From Marivita sp046592965 (GTDB lineage: Bacteria > Pseudomonadota > Alphaproteobacteria > Rhodobacterales > Rhodobacteraceae): a stretch of 64,000 nt of DNA. The DNA lies in assembly GCF_046592965.1 (NCBI RefSeq), contig NZ_JBISBV010000006.1:62001-126000 (forward strand), in the 5' to 3' direction. Within the stretch, counting starts at the first letter, position 1. The number at the start of each line of letters is the position of its first letter. The position numbers and the translations under genes are program-made. Positions 16,306 to 23,307 of the stretch are shown here, piece by piece. Under the pieces are notes generated by a model. That model ran no database searches and was not told where the DNA came from. It saw only the letters and a program-made list of their open reading frames with translations.

Positions 16306-17346
16306 TTAGCGCGCGACGCGCCAGTGCAGGGCAAAGCCCGGATCGAACACGGTGACCGGGCCGTCCGGAGTGTCGATCTTGTCGGGATAGACAACCACGT
16401 CACCTTTGGTCAGCGTCATCTGGCCCTCGTTTACCGGAAGGCCGTAGAAATTTGGCCCATTGACGCTGGCAAAGGCCTCCAGCTTGTCCAGAGCGCCGTC
16501 TTCCTCGAAGACATGCGCGAGGATCGACATGGTATTCGTTGCGGTGAAACACCCCGCACAGCCGCAGGGCAGCAGCTTGTTCGCGTCGGTATGCGGCGCG
16601 CTGTCGGTGCCAAGGAAGAACGTGGGATCGCCCGAAGTTGCAGCGCGGCGCAGGGCAAGCCGGTGCTCCTCGCGCTTGGCGACGGGCAGGCAATAGTAAT
16701 GCGGCTTGATACCTCCGGCGAGGATGTGATTGCGGTTGATCACCAGATGATGCGTGGTGATCGTCGCGCCCAGATCGTCGCCGCCCGCTTGCGCATATTC
16801 AACGCCTTGCTCAGTCGTGATGTGCTCCATCACCACGCGCAGACCGGGCGTGGCGCGGCGGATCGGATCGAGCACGCGCTCGATGAACACCGCCTCCCGG
16901 TCAAAGATGTCAACGTCACTGTCCACGACCTCGCCATGCACGCAAAGCGGGCAGCCGATCTCGGCCATGCGCTCCAGCACGGGGCGCACCTTGTCGAAAT
17001 CGGCGACCCCGCTGGCCGAATTCGTGGTCGCCCCCGCCGGGTAGAGTTTGACCGCCGTGATCAGCCCGTCACCATATGCGCGAGCCAGGTCGTCAGGGTC
17101 GGTGTTCTCGGTGAGATAAAGCGTCATCAGCGGTGTGAAGCCCGTGCCCTCGGGCAAAGCGGCCATGATCCGGTCGCGATATGCCGCGGCATCTGCTCCT
17201 GTCACAACCGGGGGCACGAGGTTGGGCATGATGATCGCGCGGGCGAAATGGCGCGCGGTCTCGGGTGCGACGGCACGCAGCATATCGCCATCGCGCAGAT
17301 GCAGGTGCCAGTCGTCGGGAGTGCGAAGCGTCAGAGTGTCGGTCAT
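16306..17346 (-). CDS. pyrC: Dihydroorotase
   Basis: A 346-residue zinc amidohydrolase closing carbamoyl-aspartate to dihydroorotate. DDWHLHLRDGDM near residue 11 holds the first two His ligands. Further features are AVKLYPAGATTNS with the carbamylated Lys, LCVHGEV, ITTHHLVI and the catalytic-Asp segment FFLGTDSAPH. This is the shorter, class II (E. coli-type) enzyme. It is upstream of pyrE. Confidence 0.95.
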   Translation of the reverse strand: MTDTLTLRTPDDWHLHLRDGDMLRAVAPETARHFARAIIMPNLVPPVVTGADAAAYRDRIMAALPEGTGFTPLMTLYLTENTDPDDLARAYGDGLITAVKLYPAGATTNSASGVADFDKVRPVLERMAEIGCPLCVHGEVVDSDVDIFDREAVFIERVLDPIRRATPGLRVVMEHITTEQGVEYAQAGGDDLGATITTHHLVINRNHILAGGIKPHYYCLPVAKREEHRLALRRAATSGDPTFFLGTDSAPHTDANKLLPCGCAGCFTATNTMSILAHVFEEDGALDKLEAFASVNGPNFYGLPVNEGQMTLTKGDVVVYPDKIDTPDGPVTVFDPGFALHWRVAR

Positions 17347-17379
17347 GCGCCCGCGCGTAGCACGCAGCGCAGCCCGGCG

Positions 17380-18333
17380 CTAGTTCTCGTCGTCCGATTC
17401 GTCGGAGGTGTCGCGCTCATTTCGCAGCGACTTCAACTTGCGCCGGTAGCGCGGAGCGCCCCAGTTGTCGACGATATAGGCGCAAACCGCCTCGGCCATG
17501 TAGGGGCGCTCTGACGCCTCGACTGCACCAAACAGCTTTTTGCAATAGGTCACATGATTGCGTCGTTTGCGGTAAAGCTGTGCAAACAGCTTTGCATCCA
17601 GCGTGCCATCGGCGGAGCTATAGACCAGCTCTTGCAGAACACCCATCTGGGCAAGATGCGACTGCATTCCGCCCCCAAGATGCCGGGCGCGAAACCGGGT
17701 CACGCCTTTCCGTTCGAACAAGGCCGAATGCATCGCGTCAAGCGGCACTTGCGGATCATAGACCACATAAGCCGCATCGGCGGCTTCCAGCATGTCGGGC
17801 GCAAATCCGTACCGGTGGGTGAAATCGAGCTTGCGCATTTCCGTAAACCGGTCGTCCCATTCGGTGACGCGCGGATCGAGCGTGGCCTGTGGCTCCAATG
17901 CGACCACCGTGGCGCCGGGAGAGGCCACTGAAAACGCACAGGCCGCATAGCCGCATGGACCAGCGCCGTAAAAGATCACCTTGTCGAAATCTTCAAAAAA
18001 GCCGTCATCGGTCAATTGGTCGAAAAAACCATAGACCTCTCCGTCGCGAAACCATGTGTCGCGCGTCGCCAAGACCGACAGGCAGGACCAGCCCCTGTCA
18101 CGGGCGATATCAAACCCCTCGGGGCGCGCGTCGTCAGACAGCGCCTGAATGGCGGGAAGGGACTCAAAACTGACCAGCAGCGTGTCTCCCTCCTCGATAA
18201 AGACGGCGTGGTGGCGTTTTCCCAAGGGTTCGTAAAAGCCGAATGTCTCGCCCAGTTCCTTGACCTCTTGCAGCCATTGCGCCGGGCGCAAGTCGGACAG
18301 GGACACGCTATATGGTTCGATCTGGTCCTGCAT
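17380..18333 (-). CDS. Conserved protein of unknown function (often labelled PAPS reductase in relatives)
   Basis: A 317-residue soluble protein. The middle has a Rossmann-like segment KVIFYGAGPCGYAACAF (about 135-150) followed by VVALEPQATLDPRVTEWD. The rest lacks known motifs, and the C-terminus is basic then acidic (SDESDDEN). As I recall, roseobacter homologues are annotated phosphoadenosine phosphosulfate reductase, but no PAPS-reductase signature or catalytic ECGIH-like cysteine motif is present. The glycosyltransferase gene lies upstream and pyrC downstream, both on the same strand. A role with surface-glycan enzymes is only a guess from context. The ATG at 18333 is chosen with GAGGA upstream. 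Confidence 0.6.
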   Translation of the reverse strand: MQDQIEPYSVSLSDLRPAQWLQEVKELGETFGFYEPLGKRHHAVFIEEGDTLLVSFESLPAIQALSDDARPEGFDIARDRGWSCLSVLATRDTWFRDGEVYGFFDQLTDDGFFEDFDKVIFYGAGPCGYAACAFSVASPGATVVALEPQATLDPRVTEWDDRFTEMRKLDFTHRYGFAPDMLEAADAAYVVYDPQVPLDAMHSALFERKGVTRFRARHLGGGMQSHLAQMGVLQELVYSSADGTLDAKLFAQLYRKRRNHVTYCKKLFGAVEASERPYMAEAVCAYIVDNWGAPRYRRKLKSLRNERDTSDESDDEN

Positions 18334-18434
18334 CGTCAACTCATCCTCGCAACATTCAGCCCACTGACAGGTCATTGATTTTCGCTCACGCTACTGCGGA
18401 ATTCAGGCAGAATTGCGCCAAAATGCTGCGAACT

Positions 18435-19490
18435 CTATGATGTTTCGCGAGCCCGTTCAGCCGCGTGACGTGCAATGTTCACAAGCTCTTCAGCGATCTC
18501 GGGCGGGACGGGTCGCGATGGCGGCGTCATCAGCAATCGACCGTAAAGATCGCGGTAACGATCCTGGCGCAACAGGGTTTGAAACCGCTCCTTGCGCCAG
18601 GTGACAGCCGACGCGTGCAGGTCGCGTAACACAGGATCGGCACCCAGCGCGTCACGCACCGGCTGCGCGCGTTCCCAGATCGCGGCTGCCGAGTGGTCCT
18701 CGTGTGTGTCGAGATTGCGCTCCACCCAATAATCCACCCCCAGCGCATCGCCGGAATGGACGGCCCGCCCGCGATCGGCCTTCAGCACAAAGCTCTCCAT
18801 CGCGCCGAGGGGGTAATGGTTGAGCTGCACCAGCTTGTGCTGGTTCAGGCGATAGTCCGAAAACACCCGCCCGGTCGCCATGTCAGCGCCCAAAGCGCGC
18901 CCCTCGCCATCATACCAACGCGCCTCAGCCAACCGCGCCTCGACCGGATTGCGGGGCCGGTGGACACCGAGATTGCGATAGGTTTTATCGTTTTTATACA
19001 ATGTCTTGAACATCGCCGCGCGCCACGGCCACGCAAGAACACGGGGCGCCGCACGCGTGAATTGCAGCGGCACGGGACGGTCTTCGTAACGTACCACACC
19101 GCTGTTGGCGAAATTGCGCCAGGTCAGGGTGATTGCCGTGGCCTTCGGCAGCGCGCGCAGCAGCGCATCCAGCGTTCTGTCGCCTGCATGAACGTTCACG
19201 AATTCGTCGATATCAATCGAGATCAGCCAGTCGGAGTTTTTGACCGCATCGCTCCTGTTGGCCAGTTTCAGCCCGCTGAACTGTATCCCGCCCTTGCCGT
19301 AGGGTGGGGCGTTGCGGATGTGGTGGAGCCAGCCCAATGCGTCCAGCCGGTCCAGCATCACGTCTGTCCCGTCCTCGCATTCGTTCGATACGACGATAAA
19401 ACCGCTGACGCCCACGGCGCGGTGCCAGGCCAGCCAGTCGAGAAGAAACGCCGCCTCGTTGCGGACGCACAGGATGGCAGTGACAGTCAC
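18435..19490 (-). CDS. Glycosyltransferase family 2 protein
   Basis: About 351 residues. It starts with VTAILCVRNEAAFLLDWLAW, the nucleotide-sugar-binding beginning of a GT-A fold. The DxD-type motif is in LISIDIDEFVNVH and the conserved LNHYPLGAMESF lies further on. This resembles the small GT2/GT92-like proteins common in roseobacters that act on surface polysaccharides; donor and acceptor are unknown. The start is taken as the GTG at 19490 (GGAG just upstream), because the family begins at this point and the upstream codons look non-coding. Confidence 0.78.
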   Translation of the reverse strand: MTVTAILCVRNEAAFLLDWLAWHRAVGVSGFIVVSNECEDGTDVMLDRLDALGWLHHIRNAPPYGKGGIQFSGLKLANRSDAVKNSDWLISIDIDEFVNVHAGDRTLDALLRALPKATAITLTWRNFANSGVVRYEDRPVPLQFTRAAPRVLAWPWRAAMFKTLYKNDKTYRNLGVHRPRNPVEARLAEARWYDGEGRALGADMATGRVFSDYRLNQHKLVQLNHYPLGAMESFVLKADRGRAVHSGDALGVDYWVERNLDTHEDHSAAAIWERAQPVRDALGADPVLRDLHASAVTWRKERFQTLLRQDRYRDLYGRLLMTPPSRPVPPEIAEELVNIARHAAERARETS

Positions 19491-19627
19491 GAGGCAGGCT
19501 CCGAGGGTCCGCGAGATCAGGGTGCCAAACCTGTCAGATTGCTGGCGGACCGTCAATTCTCGGGTCCCTGCACCCTTGACCCGCACATATGTTGCAGGCA
19601 GCAAGGCGTGACCACAGGAGAGATATC

Positions 19628-20536
19628 ATGCGGAACCCCGAAACCATCGACGCCGTTCAATCCATGCTGGCGCAAACCGGCTATGTCTGCGCCCGTCCGC
19701 TGGCCACGGTGGTGTTCCTGTCTCTCAAACTGGGCCGACCGCTCTTTCTGGAAGGCGAGGCAGGCGTCGGCAAGACCGAGATAGCCAAGGCGTTGGCCAA
19801 GGGCTTGGGGCGCAAGCTGATCCGGTTGCAATGCTATGAGGGGCTCGACGCATCCAGCGCCGTTTACGAATGGAATTTTCCAGCGCAGATGATCGCCATC
19901 CGCACCGCCGAAGCGTCTGGCAACGCCGACCGCGAGGTATTGCAGCGCGAATTGTTCAGCCCCGATTTCCTGATCGAACGCCCCTTGCTCGAAGCGATGC
20001 GCCCGGACGAACATGGCGCGCCCGTGTTGTTGATCGATGAGCTGGACCGTACCGACGAGCCGTTCGAGGCGTTCCTGCTCGAAGCACTGTCGGACTTTCA
20101 GGTCACGATCCCCGAACTGGGCACGATCAAAGCGCCCGAACCGCCGATTGTCATCCTGACCTCAAATCGCACCCGCGAGGTGCATGACGCGCTCAAGCGG
20201 CGCTGCCTCTATCATTGGGTCGATTATCCCGATTTTGATCGCGAGGTCGAAATCCTGCACGCCCGTGCCCCCGAAGCCGCAGACGCGCTCAGCCGCGAGG
20301 TGGTGGCGTTTGTCCAGCGCCTGCGCACCGAGGATCTGTTCAAGAAGCCCGGCGTGGCCGAAACCATCGACTGGGCCAAATGCCTGCTGGCGCTGGACGT
20401 GATCGACCTCTCGCCCGAGGTGATCTCGGACACGCTCGGCGCGATCCTGAAATATCAGGACGACATCCAGAAGTTGCAGGGATCAGAGGCCAAACGCCTG
20501 CTGGACGAGGCGCAAGCCTCACTTGCGCCGGCGTAA
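19628..20536 (+). CDS. MoxR-family AAA+ ATPase
   Basis: A 302-residue MoxR ATPase with Walker A GEAGVGKTE near residue 46, Walker B VLLIDELDR near 135, sensor 1 ILTSNRTRE and an arginine-finger region KRRCLYHW. MoxR ATPases act as chaperones with a VWA-domain partner to mature metalloenzymes or complexes. The next gene encodes such a partner, so this is a CoxD/CoxE-like pair. The ATG is preceded by AGGAGAG. Confidence 0.9.
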   Translation: MRNPETIDAVQSMLAQTGYVCARPLATVVFLSLKLGRPLFLEGEAGVGKTEIAKALAKGLGRKLIRLQCYEGLDASSAVYEWNFPAQMIAIRTAEASGNADREVLQRELFSPDFLIERPLLEAMRPDEHGAPVLLIDELDRTDEPFEAFLLEALSDFQVTIPELGTIKAPEPPIVILTSNRTREVHDALKRRCLYHWVDYPDFDREVEILHARAPEAADALSREVVAFVQRLRTEDLFKKPGVAETIDWAKCLLALDVIDLSPEVISDTLGAILKYQDDIQKLQGSEAKRLLDEAQASLAPA

Positions 20537-20551
20537 TGCTTCTTTGGGCAC

Positions 20552-20586
20552 AAAATACCTTGGGGGTCCGGGGGCAAAGCCCCCGG
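20552..20586 (+). repeat. Extragenic GC-rich palindromic repeat, copy B
   Basis: AAAATACCTTGGGGG followed by TCCGGGGGC, AAA and GCCCCCGG. It has the same head and tail as the elements at 5284 and 60483. It lies in the 61-bp gap between the MoxR and VWA genes, so its hairpin would be transcribed inside the operon mRNA. Confidence 0.75.
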
Positions 20587-20597
20587 TGTGCACCCTA

Positions 20598-21851
20598 GTG
20601 CCCGAATACGCGCCGGTCGAGCTGCCGGACACGCCCCGCCTCGCGCATAACATCATCCATTTCGCCCGCGCCCTGCGTCGTGCCGGTCTGCCCATCGGCC
20701 CCGGACGGGTAATCGATGCCGTTCGCGCGGTTCAGGCTGCGGGCTTTACCGAGCGGATGGATTTCTACTGGACGCTGCATGCCTGTTTCGTGACGCGCCC
20801 CGAGCATCGGGTGATCTATGCCCAGGTCTTCCGCCTTTACTGGCGCGACCCGCGGTATCTCGAACATATGATGTCGTTCATGTTGCCGGCGATACGGGGC
20901 GTGCAGGAGGAAAAACTTGCCCAGTCGGGCGAGAAACGCGCGGCTCAGGCATTGCTTGACGATCATTTGCCGGAGGTTCCCGAGAACGAGCAGGCCAGCG
21001 AAGACACCACCCAAATCGAGATCGACGCGACAATGACCATGAGCGCCGAGGAAAAGCTGCGGACACTGGATTTCGAGCAGATGTCGACAGACGAGGTGGC
21101 GCAGGCGAAACGGATGCTGGCGCGGTTGAGCCTGCCGGTCAAACCGATCCCGTCGCGCCGCGGCAAGGCGTCCGACATCGGCGCGCAGATGGATTTCCGC
21201 CGAACCCTGCGACAGTCGATGCGAACCGGCGGCGATATCCGCTCGATTGCCCGCAAGACACCGCGGCCACGCTGGCCCAACCTTGTTGTGCTGTGCGATA
21301 TCTCGGGATCGATGAGCCAGTATTCCCGCATGGTGCTGCACTTCCTGCACGCCGTTGCCAATGAAAAAGGTGCAGGGTGGGCCAAGGTCCATGCGTTCAC
21401 CTTTGGCACGCGGCTGACGAATATCACCCGCCATCTTGCGAAACGCGATGTGGACGCCGCGTTGAAATCCGCCGGGGCGCAGGCGCAGGATTGGGAAGGC
21501 GGCACGCGGATCGGAGCCTGCCTGCATGACTTCAATCGCGATTGGTCCCGTCGGGTGATGGGGCAGGGCGCGGTCGTGCTACTTATCACCGACGGACTTG
21601 ATCGCGACGAGGCTGGCGTTCTGGAGGCCGAGATGGAGCGGCTTCACCTATCGTCCCGTCGCCTCATCTGGCTCAACCCGTTGCTGCGCTGGGACGGGTT
21701 CGTACCGAAGGCGGCGGGCATTCGGGCGATGCTGCCACATGTGGACAGCTTTCGCGCAGCGCATTCGATCCAGTCATTGGAAGAACTCGCCGCCGCACTG
21801 TCAAAGCGGGACGATGCCGGAGACAAGGCGCGGCTGATGCAAATGCTCTGA
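20598..21851 (+). CDS. VWA-domain (CoxE-like) protein
   Basis: About 417 residues. The N-terminal two thirds are helical and charged. The C-terminal von Willebrand A domain has the MIDAS motif CDISGSMSQYSR (near residue 233) and LLITDGLDRDE. It is the partner of the preceding MoxR ATPase. The start is inferred as the GTG at 20598, just after the repeat element; no ATG occurs in the right place. The CoxE name is by similarity only, as no carbon monoxide dehydrogenase genes are present here. Confidence 0.82.
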   Translation: MPEYAPVELPDTPRLAHNIIHFARALRRAGLPIGPGRVIDAVRAVQAAGFTERMDFYWTLHACFVTRPEHRVIYAQVFRLYWRDPRYLEHMMSFMLPAIRGVQEEKLAQSGEKRAAQALLDDHLPEVPENEQASEDTTQIEIDATMTMSAEEKLRTLDFEQMSTDEVAQAKRMLARLSLPVKPIPSRRGKASDIGAQMDFRRTLRQSMRTGGDIRSIARKTPRPRWPNLVVLCDISGSMSQYSRMVLHFLHAVANEKGAGWAKVHAFTFGTRLTNITRHLAKRDVDAALKSAGAQAQDWEGGTRIGACLHDFNRDWSRRVMGQGAVVLLITDGLDRDEAGVLEAEMERLHLSSRRLIWLNPLLRWDGFVPKAAGIRAMLPHVDSFRAAHSIQSLEELAAALSKRDDAGDKARLMQML

Positions 21852-21920
21852 GCGATGCTCGGCGAAACTGCGACGCCTAACGTTCTTCTAGAACTTCGCA
21901 CGAAAATCGCGACATAAAGT

Positions 21921-21936
21921 ATTCCAATTACGGAAT
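21921..21936. promoter_or_regulatory. ATTC-N8-GAAT operator 1 (SqrR/BigR-type)
   Basis: ATTCCAATTACGGAAT, a perfect inverted repeat (ATTCC/GGAAT) 49-64 bp upstream of the sulfur-transporter start. It matches the ATTC-N8-GAAT pattern reported for the persulfide-responsive ArsR-family repressor SqrR of Rhodobacter. Confidence 0.6.
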
Positions 21937-21938
21937 GT

Positions 21939-21968
21939 GTATGATATTCAGATTCCAGAATGTCATAC
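21939..21968. promoter_or_regulatory. ATTC-N8-GAAT operator 2 with extended dyad
   Basis: Arms GTATGATATTC (21939-21949) and GAATGTCATAC (21958-21968) pair at 10 of 11 positions around an 8-base spacer, with ATTC-N8-GAAT at the core. It ends 16 bp before the transporter ATG, so a bound repressor would block initiation. Confidence 0.6.
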
Positions 21969-21984
21969 AAAATGGAGTGTCCCC

Positions 21985-22533
21985 ATGACTCTCAACTGGA
22001 AAATCGGCGGGTTGGCGCTTGGACTGGTGTTTTTCGCCGCCGTGCTGCTGGTCAAGCCGATCGGGGTCTCGACGCAGTTCGTCATCCTTGATGGCGTTAT
22101 CGCCAACGCCGTGAACCCTGATTTCATCACACAAACCGAAGACGGTTATACCTCGACCAACGCCTACATGGCCAAGTCGGACGGGAAATACGCGGAAAAC
22201 TCCGCCAATCCGCTGAATTACAGTTTTGTCTTCGTGCTGGCGATGGCAGTGGGAGCGTTTGCCTCGGCCATCTTCCGCGGTGGCGTCGGTGCAGATGAAC
22301 GGCGGGTTCCGGCAATCTGGACAGCCAATTACGGCGACACACCCTGGATGCGCTACGGGGTGGCTTTCTTGGGCGGCTTCGTCGTGCTTTACGGCGCACG
22401 GCTCGCTGGCGGGTGCACATCGGGGCACATGATGTCGGGGCTGATGCAGACCGCGCTCTCGGGTTACATCTTCACGGTTGCGGCCTTTGCCGCCGCAATT
22501 CCCACTGCGATGCTAATGTACAAAAGGGGTTGA
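21985..22533 (+). CDS. YeeE/YedE-family sulfur transporter, first half
   Basis: A 182-residue membrane protein of the YeeE/YedE (TsuA/PmpAB) group, which import thiosulfate or related sulfur species. Hydrophobic segments are at residues 5-25, about 78-95 and about 115-180. The conserved Cys-containing loop is GARLAGGCTSGHMMSG. The ATG at 21985 has GGAG upstream. It is split from its second half (next gene, 3 bp away), whereas E. coli YeeE is one chain. Confidence 0.88.
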   Translation: MTLNWKIGGLALGLVFFAAVLLVKPIGVSTQFVILDGVIANAVNPDFITQTEDGYTSTNAYMAKSDGKYAENSANPLNYSFVFVLAMAVGAFASAIFRGGVGADERRVPAIWTANYGDTPWMRYGVAFLGGFVVLYGARLAGGCTSGHMMSGLMQTALSGYIFTVAAFAAAIPTAMLMYKRG

Positions 22534-22536
22534 GCC

Positions 22537-23130
22537 ATGACATCCATTCTTCTTGCAATCGTGATTGGCGGCGCCTTCGGAGCGGTGCTTGACCGGATCG
22601 GCGCGACCAATCCCAACTGGATCGGCGGCATGCTGACGCTGCGGCGGCTGCACCTGATGAAAACCATCCTTCTGGCCATCGGCACCGGGTCGATCCTGAT
22701 GTTCGGCGGTCAGATGCTGGGCCTGGTCGATGTGGGACACATGTCGGTCAAGGCAGCCTATATCGGTGTCTTCATCGGCGGTCTGATGCTGGGTGCGGGC
22801 TGGGCCGCGTCGGGATATTGCCCCGGAACAGGCGTCTGCGCCGCAGCGACCGGGCGCAAGGACGCGCTGTTTTTCATCGCCGGTGGTTTGCTTGGAGCGG
22901 CAGCCTATATGGCGACGTACCCGGCCTGGAAGGCGTCCGGCTTGCTGGACGATCTGGCCGGCGGCAAGGTCACCATCGGATCGGTTCCCGGCTCGTCCTA
23001 TGACGGATTGCTCGGCATGTCCGGCGATGTTCTGGGCATGGCGCTGGGTGCGGTCTTCGTGCTCGTAGCGTTTGTCCTGCCGGACAGCTTGGTCGGCAAG
23101 GGTGACGTGGCCGAGGTTCCGGCAGAATAA
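22537..23130 (+). CDS. YeeE/YedE-family sulfur transporter, second half
   Basis: A 197-residue membrane protein with the second Cys-containing pore motif ASGYCPGTGVCAAATGRKD (about residues 90-108) and hydrophobic segments before and after. It should pair with the preceding gene product to form one pore with two pseudo-symmetric Cys loops. The two are translated from one mRNA controlled by the upstream ATTC-N8-GAAT operators. Confidence 0.88.
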   Translation: MTSILLAIVIGGAFGAVLDRIGATNPNWIGGMLTLRRLHLMKTILLAIGTGSILMFGGQMLGLVDVGHMSVKAAYIGVFIGGLMLGAGWAASGYCPGTGVCAAATGRKDALFFIAGGLLGAAAYMATYPAWKASGLLDDLAGGKVTIGSVPGSSYDGLLGMSGDVLGMALGAVFVLVAFVLPDSLVGKGDVAEVPAE

Positions 23131-23153
23131 GCCCGCTTTTGGTAATGAGTACC

Positions 23154-23184
23154 GGCGCCCCATCCGTGTTTGGGGCGCCTTTTT
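23154..23184 (+). terminator. Rho-independent terminator of the sulfur-transporter operon
   Basis: Arms GGCGCCCCA and TGGGGCGCC around an 8-base loop, followed by TTTTT. Confidence 0.88.
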
Positions 23185-23307
23185 GCGTTCCGGCACCTCA
23201 TCCCATCAAGAGGTTTGGGCGAAAACACGCCGACGCCTCGTGCAACCTGTCCTCGGTGTTCTGCGTTCCCATTCCAAGATCGCAAGAATTTTCTGGAAGG
23301 ACATGTA

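Noticed and set aside
15598..17514. A 638-codon open frame antisense to pyrE and pyrC
   Set aside because: It is a shadow of two well-supported genes and shows no known motif or ribosome binding site.
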